Source: Elusimicrobia bacterium RIFCSPHIGHO2_02_FULL_57_9 (GTDB lineage Bacteria > Elusimicrobiota > Elusimicrobia > UBA1565 > UBA9628). Taken from it: DNA of 6,180 nucleotides. The stretch spans positions 6,499 through 12,678 of the forward strand of contig MGUO01000149.1 in NCBI GenBank assembly GCA_001800015.1. The letters run 5' to 3'. Shown here piece after piece: positions 1 to 5,849 of the stretch (position 1 is its first letter; each line of letters begins with the position of its first letter). Both the position numbers and the translations under genes were made by a program. The notes beneath the pieces are model-generated. The model was given only the letters and a program-made list of their open reading frames with translations. It was not told where the DNA came from and ran no database searches.

Positions 1-1
1 G

Positions 2-232
2 GCTCAAGCCGGCGGGCCCGGAGGGCAGCCGGAAGCAAGCAAGGCGCAGATTGAGAAGACCATCGATCTGCAAGGCATCATATCGACGGGAGGCAGGCGC
101 AATAAGGCCATTGTCAACGGCAGGATGGTGGAGGAGGGCGATTCCGTTGAAAAAGCCAAGATCATCAGAATCACGGCCAAAGACGTCATCTTCGATTATA
201 AGGGCAGGAAGTTCAAGAAGATTTTGAAATAG
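2..232 (+). CDS. C-terminal fragment of a PilP/GspC/GspB-like periplasmic secretin-partner protein (5' end outside window)
   Basis: An open frame enters from the left edge and ends at TAG 230-232, giving 76 visible residues. The first ~20 are a Gly/Pro/Ala/Gln-rich linker (GGPGGQPEASK). A small beta-domain follows at residues 23-72, with LQGII, then AIVNGRMVEEGD and KAKIIRIT, ending in a VIFDYKGRKFKKIL strand. The pattern 'LQGI - xA(I/V)xNG - GD - A(K/V)(I/V)xxI - V - G(R/K)' is that of the C-terminal domain of PilP, GspC (HR domain) and GspB proteins. In those families this periplasmic domain binds the N0 domain of the secretin and links the inner-membrane complex to the channel. The gene lies 13 nt upstream of the secretin gene, the place of pilP before pilQ and of gspC before gspD, which supports the call. 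The N-terminal membrane anchor is not visible, so PilP (lipoprotein) and GspC/GspB (transmembrane) cannot be told apart. Confidence 0.72.
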   Translation, partial: AQAGGPGGQPEASKAQIEKTIDLQGIISTGGRRNKAIVNGRMVEEGDSVEKAKIIRITAKDVIFDYKGRKFKKILK

Positions 233-245
233 CAGCGGGGGTATT

Positions 246-1838
246 ATGACAACAGAGGGAAGCGCGACAAAACGGATAGGCGCGGCGGCGCTGTCGCTGC
301 AAATGATGATCACCTCGGCCGGCCCCTCTTGGGCTCAACGTCGCGCGGAGGAGCCGCAGGCCAATTTCGAGCCGGTCCAGGATGAATTCGCCAAGCCCGC
401 GAAAAGCGATCCAAGCGTTCGCATAGGAGCTCTGCCCAAACCGACGTTGGCCGCCGCGGCCGCAGTTTCGCTCATGGAAACCCGGGTGACGGTGCGCGTC
501 AAGGGCGCGCCATTGGCCACTTTCCTGGAAACGATTTCGGCGCAGTCCAAAATCAACTTTATTCTCGCCGAGGGATTGGATCAGAAGCGCATCACGGCTT
601 ATCTTCAAAATGTCACCGTGCGCGAGGCGCTGCAGGTTCTCCTGGAGATCAGAGGGCTGAGCTACCAGCGAATAGGCAAAAGCAACACTTATATCGTAGC
701 TCCGCGTTCAGCCAAGCTGCATGTTATTACGCGCGTCTATACCTTGTCTTACATTCCCTTGATCGCTTTAGGCTCTGCGAGCTCGGAACAAGCGGCCGTC
801 ACGCCTTTCCCCCGCGCCGGCGGCGCAGCGGATTTAAGCGGTGGTACGGACTTGGGCGGCGCAGCCGGGGGCTCCCAGCCCGCGGAGCCCGAGATAGGGA
901 TCATCAATGTGATTAGAAGCGTGTTAACGCCGAAAATAGGCTCCATATCGCTTGAGCCGCGCACCAATGCCCTTGTGGTGACGGATATCCCGGAAGTATT
1001 CCCCCAGGTGGAGCAGATTATAGCCGAACTGGATATAAAAGCTCCGCAGGTCATGATTGAAGCCCAGATAGTGGAAATTGATTCCACGCGCGCCCGGGAT
1101 TTGGGGCTGGAATGGGGAGGGGCCAACGGAGAACTGGCCAGCTTTAGGGGGGGAGCCAGGGAGTTGGGCTTCCCCTTGGCTATAGGGTCCCCCTTAAAAT
1201 TCTTTGACCCGGTCAATAATATCGTCGCCAGCATTCCAGGCGGCGTTCCTTCGCAAAATGGTTTCCCCTTTAATCTCATAGCCAGCATCATAGATCTTTC
1301 CCAACTCTCCGTGCTTTTGCGCGCCTTGGTGTCCCGTTCAGAGGCTCGCTTCTTGGGCAAACCCAAGATTATGACGCTCAATAACAAGCCGGCGCTGATA
1401 CAAATAGTGACCAATCAAGCGGTTTCGCTGCAGCAGTCGATCAGCGGAGGAGCCGGCAATATTTCGCAGGCTTCCGTCACGGTGGAGCGGTTTACCACGG
1501 GTTTGGTGCTTAAGGTAACGCCCCAGGTCAATAAGGAGGGCTATATCACCATGCTGGTCCAACCCTCTTTCTCCGACGCCCAGCCTTCCGCGATTTCAAG
1601 GCCCGGAACCCCCATTTTCGATCCTACCGCGCGCGGCGGCTCATCCCTGGTCCGTGTTAAAAACGCCCAGACCTTGGTGTTGGGCGGGCTTTTGCAGTCG
1701 TCCGAATCGAAGGTTGTGCGGAAAGTCCCTTTATTGGGCCATATTCCCCTCATCGGCTGGTTTTTTACCAGCACTTCCACGCGGCGAAAAAATTCCGATT
1801 TGGTGATTTTCCTGACGCCGACTATAGTCAACGACTGA
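246..1838 (+). CDS. Secretin: outer-membrane channel of a type II secretion / type IV pilus system (GspD/PilQ family)
   Basis: This 530-residue protein is predicted to form the multimeric outer-membrane pore. The N-terminus looks like a Sec signal peptide: K9-R10, a hydrophobic stretch, then a likely signal peptidase I site after A30 (PSWA|QRR). There is no lipobox. Residues 81-153 form an N0/STN-like domain (VTVRVKGAPLATFLETIS to TYIVAP). An N1/secretin-N domain spans about 161-265, ending in PRTNALVVTDIPE and QVEQIIAELD; a Gly/Ala-rich insertion of about 40 residues (176-216) splits it. The secretin domain covers about 269-528, with GKPKIMTLNNKPA at 371-383 and the family signature VPLLGHIPLIGWFF at 494-507. 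N2 and N3 domains of classical GspD and the AMIN domains of PilQ are absent, so it is shorter than either (GspD about 650 residues, PilQ usually more). ATG 246 follows a weak GGGGG (237-241). No pilotin-binding tail is evident. The family call is firm; GspD versus PilQ is not. Confidence 0.95.
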   Translation: MTTEGSATKRIGAAALSLQMMITSAGPSWAQRRAEEPQANFEPVQDEFAKPAKSDPSVRIGALPKPTLAAAAAVSLMETRVTVRVKGAPLATFLETISAQSKINFILAEGLDQKRITAYLQNVTVREALQVLLEIRGLSYQRIGKSNTYIVAPRSAKLHVITRVYTLSYIPLIALGSASSEQAAVTPFPRAGGAADLSGGTDLGGAAGGSQPAEPEIGIINVIRSVLTPKIGSISLEPRTNALVVTDIPEVFPQVEQIIAELDIKAPQVMIEAQIVEIDSTRARDLGLEWGGANGELASFRGGARELGFPLAIGSPLKFFDPVNNIVASIPGGVPSQNGFPFNLIASIIDLSQLSVLLRALVSRSEARFLGKPKIMTLNNKPALIQIVTNQAVSLQQSISGGAGNISQASVTVERFTTGLVLKVTPQVNKEGYITMLVQPSFSDAQPSAISRPGTPIFDPTARGGSSLVRVKNAQTLVLGGLLQSSESKVVRKVPLLGHIPLIGWFFTSTSTRRKNSDLVIFLTPTIVND

Positions 1839-1840
1839 GG
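1836..1840 (+). promoter_or_regulatory. Shine-Dalgarno site of the assembly ATPase gene
   Basis: TGAGG overlaps the secretin stop codon TGA and stands 8 nt before ATG 1849. It is among the best-spaced Shine-Dalgarno-like sites in the window and fixes the ATPase start. Because it is read through by ribosomes ending the secretin gene, translational coupling of the two genes is plausible (inference). Confidence 0.5.
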
Positions 1841-1848
1841 TTGGAATT

Positions 1849-3591
1849 ATGGCCAAGAAACCCGAAATCGGCGAAATCCTGGTGGCCAATTCCATCATCA
1901 CCCAGGAACAGCGCGCCAAAGCCTTGAAATTGGCGGCTCAGTCCAAATTGCTCTTTGGGGAGGCGGTGGTCAAGCTGGGTTTTGCTGACGATGAGGCCAT
2001 CACGATGGCCCTTTCCAAGCAGATGGGCATCCCTTATGCCTCCAAGGAGAACAAAATTCTCAAGGTCGAGAAAGGCCAGGGGTTGGATAAGACGGTGCCG
2101 GAAGCTTATGCCCGCGAAAATCTGGTCTTGCCGCTTTTCCTCGATGAAAACGTTTTGGCCGTGGCCATGGCGGATCCCAGCAATATGCTGACCTTGGATA
2201 ACCTTCGCCTGCTGACGGGCCTTGAAATTCAGCCTTTTATAGCGACAAAATCGCAAATTTTCCGGGCGATCGACGATTTCTATCAGAGCGGCGGATCCAG
2301 CCTGATCGATAAGGCCATGGGAGAGGAATCCTCCGACGGGGTGATTACCACCGAGGAAGGAGTTTCGGAAGCGCGCTTGGACCTGGACAAGACCCTCTCC
2401 GGCGCCAAGGACGAGCAGGTCATCAATCTCGTTAATGCCATCTTGAAGCAGGCGATTACCGAGAGATGTTCCGACATCCATCTGGAAAGCTATGGCGAGA
2501 GGACCATGACGCGATTTCGCATCGACGGGGTGCTTTGCGAGCGGCCCTCCACGACCAAGCAGCTATTCCCCTCCGTGGTTTCGCGCATTAAAATTCTATC
2601 CAAGCTTGATATCGCGGAAAGGCGCCTTCCCCAGGACGGGCAGTTCACCATCAAGGTGCAGAACCGCGCCATCGATCTGCGCGTATCCATTTGTCCCACG
2701 ATCAACGGGGAAAAAGTGGTCATGCGCATATTGGACAGGGGGGCCGTTGAGCTGGATATCGACAAGATGGGATTCGAAGCGCGGCAGAAAGAGGATTTCT
2801 TGGCGGCCGCCCGACTGCCCCACGGCCTGATTTTCCTGACCGGCCCCACGGGATCGGGGAAAACCACCACGCTTTACACCATTCTTAATAAAATCAAGAC
2901 TCCGGAGCTTAATTTTATGACCATTGAGGATCCTGTTGAATTTCAGATGGAGGGATTCAATCAGGTTCAGGTGCGTTCCGCTATCGGGCTGACCTTCGCC
3001 TCGGCTTTGCGCTCGTTCTTGCGCCAAGACCCGGATGTGATCTTGGTGGGAGAGGTGCGCGATCAGGAAACGGCGCAAACCTGTCTGCGCGCCGCTTTGA
3101 CCGGACATCTGGTGCTTTCCACTCTGCACACCAATGACGCGATGTCCAGCGTCTCGCGCTTAGCCGACCTGGGCATCGAGCCCTTTCTTTTGTCCAGCAG
3201 CCTGATCTTGGTCGCGGCCCAGCGCTTGGTGCGTGTTCTTTGCCCTTTTTGCCGGGTCCCGTATAAGCCCTCGCCCAAGGACCTGGAGCTGCCTTTTCGG
3301 GAGGCCATGCTCGGGAAAAATCCGGACCCGGCCTCCCTCACTTTTTACAAGCAAAAGGGCTGCGAGAAATGCTCTTGGCTCGGCTACAAGGGACGAAACG
3401 GCATTTTTGAAGTGTATTTTATGACCCATGAAATGCGCGAGGCGATTTACAAGCAAGGGGTGAATTTGGAGCTTCTGCGCCAGCTGGCCGCCAAGGCCGG
3501 TATGTGGAATATGCGCGCCAGCGGCTGGCGCAAGGTCATGGCGGGCATAACGACCGTAGAAGAGATGATCTCCGTTACCATCGGAGATTAG
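1849..3591 (+). CDS. Type IV filament assembly ATPase (PilB/GspE family) with MshEN-like N-domain and zinc tetracysteine motif
   Basis: This 580-residue cytoplasmic hexameric ATPase should power subunit extraction and filament extension by acting on the platform protein encoded next. All catalytic boxes are intact: Walker A GPTGSGKT at 332-339, Asp box TIEDPVEF at 358-365, Walker B VILVGE at 397-402 followed by VRD, and His box TGHLVLSTLHTND at 418-430. Two CxxC pairs, C465/C468 and C505/C508, form the zinc-binding motif of PilB/GspE extension ATPases, which PilT-type retraction ATPases lack. The region around 195-325 (INLVNAILKQAI, SDIHLE, RFRIDGVL) is the usual N2 domain. Residues 6-58 contain two tandem 24-residue MshEN-like motifs, and the region up to about 145 completes the N1 domain. 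The length is like PilB (about 570) and longer than GspE (about 500). The start follows the secretin stop by 10 nt. The ATPase class is certain; the PilB versus GspE name is a matter of system assignment. Confidence 0.96.
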   Translation: MAKKPEIGEILVANSIITQEQRAKALKLAAQSKLLFGEAVVKLGFADDEAITMALSKQMGIPYASKENKILKVEKGQGLDKTVPEAYARENLVLPLFLDENVLAVAMADPSNMLTLDNLRLLTGLEIQPFIATKSQIFRAIDDFYQSGGSSLIDKAMGEESSDGVITTEEGVSEARLDLDKTLSGAKDEQVINLVNAILKQAITERCSDIHLESYGERTMTRFRIDGVLCERPSTTKQLFPSVVSRIKILSKLDIAERRLPQDGQFTIKVQNRAIDLRVSICPTINGEKVVMRILDRGAVELDIDKMGFEARQKEDFLAAARLPHGLIFLTGPTGSGKTTTLYTILNKIKTPELNFMTIEDPVEFQMEGFNQVQVRSAIGLTFASALRSFLRQDPDVILVGEVRDQETAQTCLRAALTGHLVLSTLHTNDAMSSVSRLADLGIEPFLLSSSLILVAAQRLVRVLCPFCRVPYKPSPKDLELPFREAMLGKNPDPASLTFYKQKGCEKCSWLGYKGRNGIFEVYFMTHEMREAIYKQGVNLELLRQLAAKAGMWNMRASGWRKVMAGITTVEEMISVTIGD

Positions 3592-3595
3592 GCCC

Positions 3596-3624
3596 TTGTT
3601 TTTTTGCGTTTGTCCTGTTAAACT
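3596..3624 (+). promoter_or_regulatory. Possible internal promoter upstream of the platform gene
   Basis: The 44-nt gap 3592-3635 is the longest in the operon and is T-rich. It holds TTGTTT (3596-3601) and, after 17 nt, TAAACT (3619-3624) preceded by TG one base upstream (3616-3617), resembling a weak sigma70 promoter with an extended -10. A start about 7 nt downstream would fall near 3631, only about 5 nt before ATG 3636. The matches are 3/6 and 4/6 to consensus, which AT-rich gaps can give by chance, so confidence is low. No hairpin terminator is visible in the gap. Confidence 0.2.
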
Positions 3625-3635
3625 CTCAAAAAACC

Positions 3636-4862
3636 ATGCCCAGATTCGCCTATACCATCCAGGATCCCCAAGGGCAGACCCGCTCGGGGGTTTTGGAAGC
3701 CGCCGATGAAAGCGAAGCGATCTCTTCGCTTCAAGGCAAAGGCTGTTTCATCCTGGCCCTTGCCGCGGATAGAGGTACGGGGGGACGGAGCAGCGCGGGC
3801 AAAGCCCGGATTGCCGCCTCCAAGGTCAATCCTCGCGACCTGATATTCTTCGCGGAACAGCTCGCCACCCTGCTTAATGGGGGAGTGCCCTTGGTCCGCG
3901 CCCTATCCCTTCTGGGCGAGCATTCAAGCTCAAAAGGCCTGCATACGGCTTTAGGCCAGATCACCAAGGATGTGGCCGGCGGCATGGCCTTGTATAAAGC
4001 CCTGGAAATGCATCCGCGTGTGTTTGACACCCTATGGTTTTCCCTGGTCCAGGCCGGAGAAATGGGGGGGCAATTGCCCAAGGTGCTCAAGCAGATATCG
4101 TCCTATTTGATCGCGCAGGCGGAGCTTAAGGCCAAGATTATCACGGCCCTGGCCTATCCCGCGGTTTTGTTCACCACCTCGATGGGGGTTTTGGCCTTTT
4201 TCATCATCAAAATCGTGCCGGTTTTCGCTGAAATATTCACCAGTTTCAATGTCGAACTTCCGCCTTTGACCAGACTCATTATTTTTATTTCCAATCTTTT
4301 CGTCCATAATGCCGCCCTTATCCTGTTGGCGCTCATCGGATCATGGTTTGTCTGGCAGGCCTACACCTCCACCGATGCCGGCAAAACGAGCAAATGGAAT
4401 TTGATCTTCGATATCCCTTTTTTCGGCGCATTCACCAAGAATATACTCATCGAGCGCCTGCTGACCACGCTTTCGACCCTGATCGAAAGTGGCGTGAGCA
4501 TCGTCAACGCCATATCGGTCTTGGAAAGGGTTTTTAAAGACAACATCATTTTCAACACGCTGCTCAAGTCGGTCAAAAGCGACGTGGCCGGAGGCAAATC
4601 GATCTCGGGAGCGTTTAAAAAAACGGATATGTTGCCTCCGCTTGTAACGGAAATGGTGTTCATGGGAGAAGAATCCGGCAAGCTGCCCGAAATGCTGGTC
4701 ACCCTTTCGGCCTTCTACCGCGAGCAGATAGACCAGTTTACCCGGCGTTTTACGGCCATCATCGATCCGATTCTGGTTGTTTTTATCGGCGGGGTCGTCG
4801 GCGTCATCGTCTTGTCCATATTCTTGCCGATATTCAAGCTTTCGACCATAGGGGCCAAATAG
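3636..4862 (+). CDS. Inner-membrane platform protein of the type IV filament machine (PilC/GspF family)
   Basis: This 408-residue polytopic protein is the inner-membrane platform that couples ATPase motion to pilin assembly. The N-terminus MPRFAYTIQDPQGQTRSGVL matches the usual 'MPxFxYxAxDxxGxxxxGxxEA' opening of PilC/GspF. Two T2SSF repeats are visible, about 66-193 and 270-396, each with the internal pattern exemplified by VQAGEMGGQLPKVL (138-151) and FMGEESGKLPEML (342-354). Hydrophobic segments lie near 171-196, 213-240 and 374-400, as expected for three membrane helices. Length is typical for the family (about 400). ATG 3636 was chosen because it begins the conserved domain; an in-frame ATG at 3504 would add 44 residues without family resemblance, inside the ATPase gene. 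Oddly, no Shine-Dalgarno sequence precedes 3636 (AACTCTCAAAAAACC), and the gene may depend on coupling or a nearly leaderless transcript (inference). Confidence 0.95.
   Translation: MPRFAYTIQDPQGQTRSGVLEAADESEAISSLQGKGCFILALAADRGTGGRSSAGKARIAASKVNPRDLIFFAEQLATLLNGGVPLVRALSLLGEHSSSKGLHTALGQITKDVAGGMALYKALEMHPRVFDTLWFSLVQAGEMGGQLPKVLKQISSYLIAQAELKAKIITALAYPAVLFTTSMGVLAFFIIKIVPVFAEIFTSFNVELPPLTRLIIFISNLFVHNAALILLALIGSWFVWQAYTSTDAGKTSKWNLIFDIPFFGAFTKNILIERLLTTLSTLIESGVSIVNAISVLERVFKDNIIFNTLLKSVKSDVAGGKSISGAFKKTDMLPPLVTEMVFMGEESGKLPEMLVTLSAFYREQIDQFTRRFTAIIDPILVVFIGGVVGVIVLSIFLPIFKLSTIGAK
4850..4854 (+). promoter_or_regulatory. Shine-Dalgarno-like site of the first prepilin gene
   Basis: AGGGG sits within the last codons of the platform gene, 9 nt before ATG 4864. 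It supports that start, which lies 1 nt after the platform stop codon. It is moderate in strength. The nearer AGG at 4861-4863 abuts the ATG and is too close to serve. Confidence 0.4.
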
Positions 4863-4863
4863 G

Positions 4864-5346
4864 ATGAACAAGGTCGGTCGCAAAGGCTTTACGCTGGTGG
4901 AAATACTGGTTGTCATCATCATCATCGGAGTGCTGGCGGCTTTCGCCGTTCCAAGGTACCTTGAGACCATGGAGAACAGCAAGGCCGATAACGCGGCCAG
5001 TTTGGCGGCCATGGTCGCCACCACCCACCGCATGTTTCTTTTGGACCATCCCGGCTTCCCCCTCGATGGCGAGATCGTAACCGCCTGTAATTCATCGGGG
5101 CCCTGTCCCGCCCCCCCCGACAACAACCGCTGCAATTTGATCCGTTGCAATTATCTGGCAGCCCAGGATTGGGACCAGGGAGCGTATAGGGTTTATGCCT
5201 CCTATGTGGCGGGCGGCAGTTGCAGTGCCGACGCCATAGCTTGCGTGCGCCGCAGACCGCCGGCACGCGCTCCTTACGACGGCTGGGGATATGACGTCGA
5301 TGCCGTGGGGAGGATTATCCCCTTTGGTGGCGCTCCGGCGCCGTAG
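4864..5346 (+). CDS. Type IV prepilin / pseudopilin in the GspG-PilE position, cysteine-rich
   Basis: This 160-residue prepilin has a short basic leader (MNKVGRKG) and a class III signal cut by prepilin peptidase between G8 and F9. The mature N-terminus FTLVEILVVIIIIG carries Glu at mature position 5 (E13), needed for subunit alignment, and Pro at mature position 22 (P30), followed by RYLETMENSKA. These are the hallmarks of a major pilin or GspG. Its place directly after the platform gene is that of gspG after gspF. The head domain is unusual, with six cysteines (C75, C81, C90, C95, C120, C127), enough for three disulfides. It ends in DGWGYDVDAVGRIIPFGG, loosely like the DxWGxxY region of GspG, but the full calcium-binding GspG motif is not evident. 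A C8 run (5111-5118) lies in codons 83-85. It is probably the most abundant filament subunit of this locus, by position (inference). Confidence 0.92.
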   Translation: MNKVGRKGFTLVEILVVIIIIGVLAAFAVPRYLETMENSKADNAASLAAMVATTHRMFLLDHPGFPLDGEIVTACNSSGPCPAPPDNNRCNLIRCNYLAAQDWDQGAYRVYASYVAGGSCSADAIACVRRRPPARAPYDGWGYDVDAVGRIIPFGGAPAP

Positions 5347-5375
5347 GCCGATTCAGCGGGCACGAAAGTTGGATT

Positions 5376-5849
5376 ATGAACAAGCAGCGCGGCTTTACTC
5401 TTCTGGAATTGCTTATCGCGATACTTGTGATAGCCGCGATGTCCTCGGGCCTTTACACGGTCGTGCTTTCGGTTAGGAAAGGCGGAGGCAGGGCCGACAG
5501 GCGATTTATGGCCGGCGCGGCCGCCAGATCGCTGCACGATGCGCTGAGAAACTATGTTTCCGCCGATCCTACCACGGACATGGGGCCGAACAAGAACAGG
5601 TCAGGGGCCCAGACCTGGAATATTCACACTCCCGGACTCATCGCAGACAGCATGGGCGATGTCTATGCCCTGGCTCCCGGTCCCCCCGCTCATCAACTCA
5701 CCGGTTTCTTGGAGACTGTCGCCCCTCCCTGGTTCAAAGATCCTCCATACAACGCCACGATTAAGTATCTCGTCACCCCTTCCGCCAATCCCGCCCTCCT
5801 CGGTCCCGAGGTCAGTGTTGACGTGGACTGGGACGAGCCCAAGCCATGA
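5376..5849 (+). CDS. Minor-type prepilin / pseudopilin (GspH/GspI-position)
   Basis: This 157-residue prepilin has the leader MNKQRG, a predicted prepilin peptidase cut between G6 and F7, and mature FTLLELLIAILVIAAM with Glu at mature position 5 (E11). Unlike the preceding pilin it lacks Pro at mature position 22 and has no cysteine. After the helix come a basic stretch (VRKGGGRADRR, 33-43) and an alpha-helical segment (AAARSLHDALRNYV). A Pro-rich, probably beta-strand head follows, with an acidic tail (VSVDVDWDEPKP). Size and position fit a minor pseudopilin of the H or I type, but the head is not one I can place in a named family. It starts 29 nt after the first prepilin, and its start context GTTGGATTATG resembles that of the ATPase gene. 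Its stop overlaps the next ATG (ATGA), so the two prepilins are likely coupled in translation. Confidence 0.88.
   Translation: MNKQRGFTLLELLIAILVIAAMSSGLYTVVLSVRKGGGRADRRFMAGAAARSLHDALRNYVSADPTTDMGPNKNRSGAQTWNIHTPGLIADSMGDVYALAPGPPAHQLTGFLETVAPPWFKDPPYNATIKYLVTPSANPALLGPEVSVDVDWDEPKP

Noticed and set aside
749..1414. 221-codon minus-strand open frame over the secretin gene
   Set aside because: Antisense to the N1 and secretin domains. Its composition mirrors the sense codons and no domain is seen.
1828..2481. 217-codon minus-strand open frame over the 5' part of the ATPase gene
   Set aside because: Antisense shadow of a gene with intact domains. No recognisable protein pattern and no start context.
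3504..3635. In-frame ATG at 3504 that would lengthen the platform protein by 44 residues
   Set aside because: The added segment (MEYARQRLAQGHGG...) is out-of-frame sequence of the ATPase gene and has no family resemblance. The conserved PilC/GspF N-terminus begins at the ATG at 3636.
4341..5150. 269-codon minus-strand open frame across the platform and first prepilin genes
   Set aside because: It is antisense to two convincing genes, crosses their junction, is rich in charged low-complexity residues (DDDADDPADKNNQNR), and matches no family I know. It is a shadow of GC-rich coding sequence.
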